The translations under genes and the position numbers were made by a program. 64,000 nucleotides of DNA, taken from Ryuthela nishihirai (Eukaryota; Arthropoda; Arachnida; Araneae; Heptathelidae). The notes below the pieces were generated by a model. The model ran no database searches, was not told the DNA's origin, and was given only the letters and a program-made list of their open reading frames with translations. The stretch spans positions 13,186,001-13,250,000 of the forward strand of contig JAWZYU010000001.1 in the NCBI GenBank assembly GCA_038380435.1, written 5' to 3'. The stretch's first letter is position 1, and each line of letters begins with the position of its first letter. This document shows, one piece after another, positions 58,600-64,000 of the stretch.

Positions 58600-60320
58600 C
58601 CGGGTGATCCAAAAGTAACAGAAAAAGTAAAAATGTAATAATTCGAAAAGTATAGACAGTAGTGCGATGCAGTCTTCACAGAAATGCACAGAAAGACATG
58701 TTTGTTTTTAATAACGAAAAATTTTATTGTCAGATAGTTACATTTGTCACCGACAGGTGGCGCTGTGTACAGTGGTCGGTCGACGTCATTGGCCATGTTG
58801 AAAGAAGCTATTCGCCATCATGTGACAAGAATTACAGCTGAAACCCTCTTCAATGCTGTGCAGAGTGTCGTGCCACGTCTGACAACCATTCTCATGAATG
58901 ACGGCTGTCACATTGAACATTTGTAATCCTAGCTGCGTTGCGAACTGTGCTGCACCACTGTACAAGGTTCAAGGTTCAAGGTGTTGTAAATATGGTGAAA
59001 TTAGCTTCCAGAGAACCTTCCTTACACCAGTCACAATGGAATAGTGAGATAGCGGATGCAGAAGAATCTACCTCTCAGCTATCCCTAAAAAAAGGCTCTA
59101 TTCAGGACAATGTAAAATGTAGGAAATTAGACCTTGCAAAGGAGGCCAATGTTCTGAAAGAAATCAGTGACCATACGGAAGCACTCTGGAACAAAGCTTC
59201 TCGTTCGGCACTGTAGCGGGAGCAGTTGAGCAGAATGTGAGATACAGTCTCAGGTGTGCTGCAAGTGGCACAGTCTGGGCTGTGAACTCTGCCAAGAGTG
59301 TGAAGTGTAGAGTTGCTGTAGATGACACCAACTCGGAGACGATGAAGGAGGGTCTCTTCAGATCTGTGGAGATTACCGAAGTTAGGAGCAGTGAGAGAAG
59401 GTTCAACCAGGTACCTGAATGAGGAACAGCTGTTGTCCTTCTGTCACTGAGCAAGAGAAACTGGCTCATCAGATGTGACAGAACTCTAGCAGTCGCTGAA
59501 AGAGAGAGGGTAATTAGTTACACACCTCTGACTCTCCAGCGCTTCCTTCGCGGTGTGATCAGCGAACTCATTGCCAGGTATTCCTACATGGGAAGGGATC
59601 CACTGTAAATTGACCGTGATTCAAGCAGAAGTGACCATGGTGCAAGTCTCCACGATATTCTGGATGAGGAAGGGGTTGCAGCTCTTGCTGTCTCGCTTTT
59701 GGAGAGCTTCCAAGGCTGAATTGATGTCAAAGAGGATGACAAAGTTGCCACTCTCGAGGGTGAGGATGAAAAGTACAGCCTCCAGAATAACATGAAGCTC
59801 AGCACAGGTGGAGGAAGTAAGATGCGGGAGACGGAAACCTCTGGTAATGACAGAGGCAGCACGTTGCCTCTCCCAGTCCACAGATTCATCAGTGTAGACC
59901 TCAGTACATCTCTCATACCATTCAGTGACATAGGAGGTAGAGAGAAGTCTGATGGCCAATGGATCAGAGTCACTCTTTCGATCAATTGAAAGGATAGTGA
60001 CATTGATCATAAGATCACTGTTCCTCCAGGGTGGAAGGTCGGGGAAGAGAGTATTGCCAGCATCCAGCATTACCAGCTCGAGCATCTGGAGCTGGTAGGA
60101 AGGACTCGGTCATAGAAGTCCTTGGCGGACAGGCAGACTGCTGACACAATTGAAGCGCTACCTGTCGGTGACAAATGTAACTATTCTGACAATAAAAGTT
60201 TTCCTTATTAAAAAAATCCCATGTTTTTCTGTGCCTTTCTGTGAAAACCGCATCGTGCTACCGTCTATACTTTTCGAATTATTGCATTTTTACTTTTTCT
60301 GTTACTTTTGGATCACCCGG
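58600..60320 (+). mobile_element. TIR transposon remnant (mariner/Tc-like) carrying LINE-B sequence
   Basis: Terminal inverted repeats of about 170 bp begin ccgggtgatccaaaagtaac at 58600 and, in complement, at 60320; TA-rich flanks on both sides. 58795-58926 encodes the C-terminus of a mariner/Tc-like transposase (LKEAIRHHVTRITAETLF, NDGCHIEHL). This piece lies next to the left TIR, so the rest of the gene has been deleted. The interior 59090-60110 is LINE-B in reverse orientation. It lies between two copies of the THAP-like second exon. Confidence 0.88.
59090..60110 (-). pseudogene. LINE-B fragment: RNase H and C-terminal zinc region
   Basis: Same family as 5040-6412. Read leftwards: LFPDLPPWRNSDLMINVT, CTEVYTDESVDWERQRAAS, AELHVILEAV, NFVILFDINSALEALQKRDS (RNase H). 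A further frame holds a 'PSHVGIPGNEFAD'-type RNase H end, and near 59270 codons for C-x2-C ... PETVSHILLNC, the C-terminal Cys/His element usual in Jockey/R1-like LINEs. Frame breaks occur near 59620 and 59480. It is enclosed by the TIRs at 58600 and 60320. Confidence 0.85.
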
Positions 60321-61479
60321 TATATATATATATATTTTGCTTTTTATTGAAGTTTTCACCTATGAAAACATTTACCTAATCCTGTTTTATTGCATTTTCG
60401 AATATTGTGAGTTTTGGTAAAATGACGTTTAATATGTTATACGTGGCATCATATAAAAGACGAAGGGCCAAGGTTTAGAGAACACATCAGTAAGAAAAAC
60501 ATATGCAGGAATTATATGTTTGCTTCATTTCAATACATGTGATTATGCATCATTAAAGTTGTTTAAATTTGTACTCACTGCTCTTCCTTTAAAACCCAGT
60601 CTCTCCAACTGTCCCCACAAACCAAGATCAAAATACATGACATGAAATAATATGAAACCACAGATAATATACCAGATTATAGCACAAATAATTGTACAGT
60701 TTGACATCAATTCCTATTACAAAGAAGACCTTACATTACACCATCTTTTCAGTTCTTAATGCATTCCCCAAGGCATTATTTCAAAATCATTTATGTACAA
60801 GTCCCTTGCAAATTTTTACAATTAATGGCATGCTACACGAAGCAGTTAAATTAAATATCAAAAATATATTCATTTTCTCACTGAAAGTGCTTACAAGTTC
60901 ACTATTGCCAAAAGCGTTTCATTTGTATTTTTGGAACAATAAATTCTTACATTTTGCACCAATATATGGAAACCTAATTTCAAAGAACTATCTACATAGT
61001 TTATTGGAAAGTAAACTTCAAAACTAGCTCAATGATAGGTTTAAAGATTTTACTAAAATGCCATGCAAAACTAAGCTGAAATATACAGTAGAATAAATAT
61101 GCGATGAGTTTCGATTGCATTCACAATTATTTGGATTTAGAATGCATCTTTTCTCAATCGTTTAGACATTGTCAAAATAATTATTATATCCCTCCACTTT
61201 CCTAAATAAATCATTATATCCCTCCATATTAAAGAGGACGAGGGAATATTCTGCATTAGCTGCAATTGAAAAAAAAAATTGAAGATAGCACATCAATATA
61301 ATTTTTATGACAATATTTGCAAGTCTATGTTCCTAAATTGTACACTGACGTATAAATGGTTATTTATATATGCTTTAGAATAATTGTTTATTTTTCTGTG
61401 TATTGCCTATGCATTTGCAAATCTTTTCAGATTTCGTTAAAATACATCTATATTTTTTTACTTTTCCCCGATCATAAAC
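60321..61479. other. AT-rich DNA; contains the degraded THAP exon copy
   Basis: Apart from 60494-60585, I see only AT-rich sequence. A plus frame at 60692-61027 (111 residues) is low in complexity and has no recognised family. Confidence 0.35.
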
Positions 61480-61993
61480 GAAGAAGAATGGACGTGTCTT
61501 TGATACAGCAAAAACTGCAGGAAAGGAGAGCTAGGAATTCTGTGAAAGAAACCACCAATAGTTATCTCCAATTGTATCTGCTTCAGGCACAACTGCATCT
61601 TCTGTGGAAGATATTGATTCATCTCATTTTGCCATTGACTGCACCAAATCTAATATTGGTTATGTAGGTTGCAGTAGCCTAAAAATGCACACACCTCGCA
61701 GGAGGATTATCACACCAAAAACATGGGAAAAAAATCGCTCCGTAGTACTACACGAAAAGAAAATACTCCAAAAAGGCCAATATAAAACATACCCTAAAAT
61801 ATGTTTTAGGTTACGTAAAAGGTATGGTTCCAGCTATCATTTTCACATTCATTTCTTCACAGTTGAAGACTTCAAGGGTGTTTCAGATAGAAATTGAGTA
61901 CTTCAGCTATATATGTCTTGTAAGCCCTAAAGCCCACAATTCCTTGCGGAAGGAGGAACTTTAGGAGTTTCGACGTGACAACGGGGAGACTGA

Positions 61994-62369
61994 TGGGTTG
62001 TTTTGCCTCTGAGCGGCACTTTTTTTTTGCACACCATGGGCTTAAATGGCCATGTCACAAGGAACCCGAGGGCTAAGAGAAGGTTTGAGGGAGGGGACCC
62101 TCAGGAACAGCTGTTGGGAGACAGATGGTAGCCTCCCGTCAAAGGTCATCCAGTCTGTCCTTTAACGTGCACAGGGTATGGCTCTCTCGCACACGGGCCA
62201 AGGCTTAACGTCCCATCCGATGGACGGCTGTCTTTCCAAGCCCATCGGTGTCCCATACTGACCGTGGTAAGGGTGGAGATGTTTGCTGAGATAAATCTCA
62301 GCGCTGACTCGAACCTGGGAACTGCAGATTACGAGCCTGGCGCGCTACCGACTGAGCCACCACCGCACC
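61994..62369 (-). mobile_element. SINE family 1, full-length copy
   Basis: Complete in reverse orientation: 3' end 'gggttgttttgcctctgagc' at the left, body in order, and tRNA-like head at 62290-62369 with box B (complement of gactcgaacctgg) and box A (complement of cgactgagcca). Confidence 0.92.
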
Positions 62370-62869
62370 TGGATAATGACAAAGTAGCTGTAAATCTTCA
62401 AACAAATATAAATGTAACTGTTATCGTTAAAGTATGAAATCCGTTATTTCATAGAATACCTAGTTATTTCATGAAATAACTGATCAAGTCAGTTAAAGCG
62501 TAAAACTCACTTGTATTCTATGGTTTAACTAGTTATTTCATAAAATAACAATCTACACCCCGTTAAAGTGTAAAATAACCGAGTAAAAAACCACTATAAA
62601 GTGTTATATAATAATAATGATATTAACTTTTATGTTTCGTTTAAGAATATGGAAAGTATTACTTTCATTTACACGCAATATTTTTGTAATTAACGATAAT
62701 TTTCTGAACTTAATATATAGAGATGCAGTCTACCCTGAAATGCTACCAAAAGTCAACTAAAAGAAAGAAAAAGACTATTTCTAGTGTCCGAGAGTAGAGT
62801 TGAAACCAGGGTCATCCGTCGGTCAACAGAATCAGTGGTCCGAATTATAAAAAACGCCCCAAAATGAGC

Positions 62870-62947
62870 AGGCCAAGTGAGAACGAATCACTTTAGTGAT
62901 TCGTTCTCAAGAATGAATCACTTTACTAATTCGTTCTCACTTGGCCT
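62870..62947. repeat. 78-bp palindrome inside the Ginger-like element
   Basis: Runs from 'aggccaagtgagaacgaat' to its complement 'attcgttctcacttggcct'. Within it the 26 bases from 62881 (gaacgaatcact, tt, agtgattcgttc) form a perfect smaller palindrome. It lies just upstream of the coding segment, between the left TIR and 62992. Confidence 0.93.
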
Positions 62948-62991
62948 CCGCTCATAATGGTCTCCGCTTATAAAGCGAACGACTGAATCAC

Positions 62992-63552
62992 GTGACACGA
63001 AGATTCATAGGCAAGAGATTCACAACTTTACGGATTTTGGAAGACAAAGTTGTACAGAAGATCTGCAAATTGTGTTTTAATGAACTGAATGTTCAGAGGG
63101 AAAAAGAAAACTCTAAAGAATGTTTGGAAATTCAAGCTAAGAAGATGAAATTAATGTCAGATAAATCTCCTTCTGAAGCCTCTGTGGGGCTTGCAGTCCG
63201 TATCCCAGTACCTGAAGTTGACAGAGGAAGAGGTGACGCCAGATCAATTTTAGCTGTTATCATGAAAATAACCGAAGAAGGATTTTTTCAATTGCGAACA
63301 AGAAACGGCTATAGCAACATAAAACAGCTCTATTCCCGATCCCAGTTCAGCGTCTATGAACAAAAACTAATTAAGATTGAAGAAGTGTCGGATATAGAGA
63401 AATCGCTCCGGTCGGTTGCTACAACTCAAAGTTTAGGTACTGGTCAGGGATTTAGAAAATGTTCATGTAAAACGCAATGCGTCAACAAAAAATGTATTTG
63501 TTTTAGAAATAATGTTCTATGCAATTCCAAATGCCATTTTAGTAATCCCTGA
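62992..63552 (+). CDS. C-terminal part of a Ginger/KRBA2-type integrase-like transposase
   Basis: Open for 186 residues with the natural stop at 63550-63552. The N-terminal third is basic and helical (KICKLCFNELNVQREKEN). The middle has the family-like stretch VPEVDRGRGDARSILAVI, then EEGFFQLRTRNG, LYSRSQFSVYEQKLIKIEEV and SLRSVATTQSLGTGQGF. The end is a Cys-rich motif of form C-x-C-x3-C-x4-C-x-C-x6-C-x3-C-H. The order (post-core domain, then Cys-rich tail) is what I know from KRBA2/SCAND3-like and Ginger transposases; the assignment is by memory of family pattern. The ATG at 62992 may not be original, since the DDE core that should precede it is gone. The reading frame itself is undamaged. 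Confidence 0.72.
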   Translation: MTRRFIGKRFTTLRILEDKVVQKICKLCFNELNVQREKENSKECLEIQAKKMKLMSDKSPSEASVGLAVRIPVPEVDRGRGDARSILAVIMKITEEGFFQLRTRNGYSNIKQLYSRSQFSVYEQKLIKIEEVSDIEKSLRSVATTQSLGTGQGFRKCSCKTQCVNKKCICFRNNVLCNSKCHFSNP

Positions 63553-63944
63553 CAAATTATTTTATTGTGTCTTTGTATAAATAACATTTTGTATGCTGTA
63601 TAATTCAGTCAGATTGTTTATTTTACACTTTAACTGTCTATCATTAGTTATTTCATAGAATACCTAGTTATTTCATAGAATAATTAGTTAAAGTGTGGAA
63701 TTATTAATTTATTACACGCTTTAACTGACTTGATCATCATGATTTCTATGAAATAACTGAATTATACACTTTAACGGTAACATAACTACTTTATCCGTCA
63801 CACGAAAAGAAAACAACTATGTCAATGAAAGGAAATACAAATAGATCAATTTTGATTTCATTGGTTTGCAGTGCTTTCTGTGTCTAAGGGAGGAGCTTCT
63901 GTGGGAAAACCGGAAATGCGGGATTCTGCAGATGCACATAAAGC

Positions 63945-64000
63945 ACAGTTTGTATTTTAGTTTGAAGGTTCAAGACTCGAACCTGGGATCATCAGATTAG
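63945..64000 (-). mobile_element. SINE tRNA-like head, cut by the window end
   Basis: In complement it reads 'ctgatgatcccaggttcgagtc', with box B and the same upstream word as the 32740-33020 SINE. The body lies to the left but is not recognisable; box A is outside the window. Confidence 0.55.

Larger units (their letters stand above)
57498..61897 (+). pseudogene. Decayed THAP-domain-like gene in several exon-like pieces
   Basis: 57498-57574 reads RCIYCGTNRKNYPNR, a stop, LFRFPKEVER and then donor GTATGT. This matches the THAP start C-x2-C ... FRFPK (THAP is a zinc-dependent DNA-binding fold). 58389-58530, after acceptor 'acttttagtttcag', reads WGVPGLAAKSAELYRNYRLC, then SLYF and VKLVPTASP. 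This fits the second half of the fold (C-x2-H, here Cys kept and His changed to Tyr). 60494-60585 is a degraded duplicate of that exon. 61480-61897 holds two overlapping open frames (RRRMDVSLIQQKLQERRARN; ASSVEDIDSSHFAIDC, TPRRRIITPKTWEKNRS) that may be a downstream exon with a frame break. Phases between the first pieces do not join cleanly. THAP domains occur in host regulators and P-element transposases; I cannot say which. Confidence 0.42.
62419..63782 (+). mobile_element. Ginger-like DNA transposon, internally deleted
   Basis: Both ends read tgttaycgttaaagt inwards and continue as long inverted repeats with several copies of 'gttatttcatagaata' and 'gatcaagtcagttaaagcg'. The 4-bp sequence taac flanks it at 62415-62418 and 63783-63786. 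TGT...ACA termini and 4-bp duplications are known for Ginger elements, whose transposase resembles retroviral-type integrases. The only gene inside is the C-terminal part of such a transposase (62992-63552). The catalytic core is absent, so the 1364-bp copy cannot move by itself. Confidence 0.82.

Noticed and set aside
63155..63552. Host gene of KRBA2/SCAND3 type
   Set aside because: The frame lies within TIRs with a 4-bp target duplication, so a transposon remnant is simpler than a domesticated gene.
1..64000. CRISPR array or prokaryotic operon
   Set aside because: The tandem repeats lack regular unique spacers, no cas-like genes occur, and SINEs, LINEs and splice sites mark eukaryotic DNA.

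Overview
The window reads as eukaryotic nuclear DNA from an arthropod, most plausibly a chelicerate such as a spider (inference). It is AT-rich, has no operon-like gene packing, and is filled with tRNA-derived SINEs, Tc1/mariner, pogo/Tigger, hAT and Ginger-type DNA transposons, two non-LTR retrotransposon families and Ty3/Gypsy-like fragments. Nothing indicates a bacterium, plasmid or phage. No complete intact gene of any kind was found. Almost every recognisable protein is a broken transposon protein.

Layout. 0-5 kb: a 260-290 bp repeat block split by a full-length SINE, a LINE-A 3' fragment and a Tigger copy (3974-4980) with an internal inverted duplication. 5-8.6 kb: a LINE-B fragment abutting a DUF4817-type mariner-like element, then a short TIR element of related type. 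9.2-14.4 kb: a hAT-like MITE, two 39-bp minisatellite arrays and a LINE-A copy. 14.6-18.3 kb: a second Tigger and a Gypsy-like gag. 19.2-23.3 kb: two Tc1-like elements, one with a MITE inside. 24.6-33 kb: many SINEs, and on the minus strand short open segments with good splice sites. 33.5-37.2 kb: a third Tigger remnant and a Tc1-like copy split by a second repeat block. 37.5-39 kb: more minus-strand exon candidates. 40.1-43.1 kb: SINE, Gypsy-like pol and a deleted Tc1. 44.4-45.7 kb: a 168-bp tandem repeat. 48.3-49.9 kb: the third minisatellite. 52.2-56.6 kb: a nested stack of Tc1, MITE and a nearly complete LINE-A. 57.5-61.9 kb: a decayed THAP-like gene interrupted by a TIR element carrying LINE-B sequence. 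62.4-63.8 kb: a Ginger-like transposon with TIRs and a 4-bp target duplication.

Host signal. The best host-gene evidence is four minus-strand open segments (38600-38705, 32323-32451, 26178-26219, 25237-25279). Each is bounded by a consensus acceptor and donor, and their reading-frame phases agree in order. I do not recognise the protein. The insertions would sit in its introns.

History. Exact target-site duplications (SINEs at 161-367, 25691-26076, 26377-26763 and 29805-30123; hAT-like MITE at 56762-56969; Ginger-like at 62419-63782) and nested insertions allow a relative order of insertions to be read directly.
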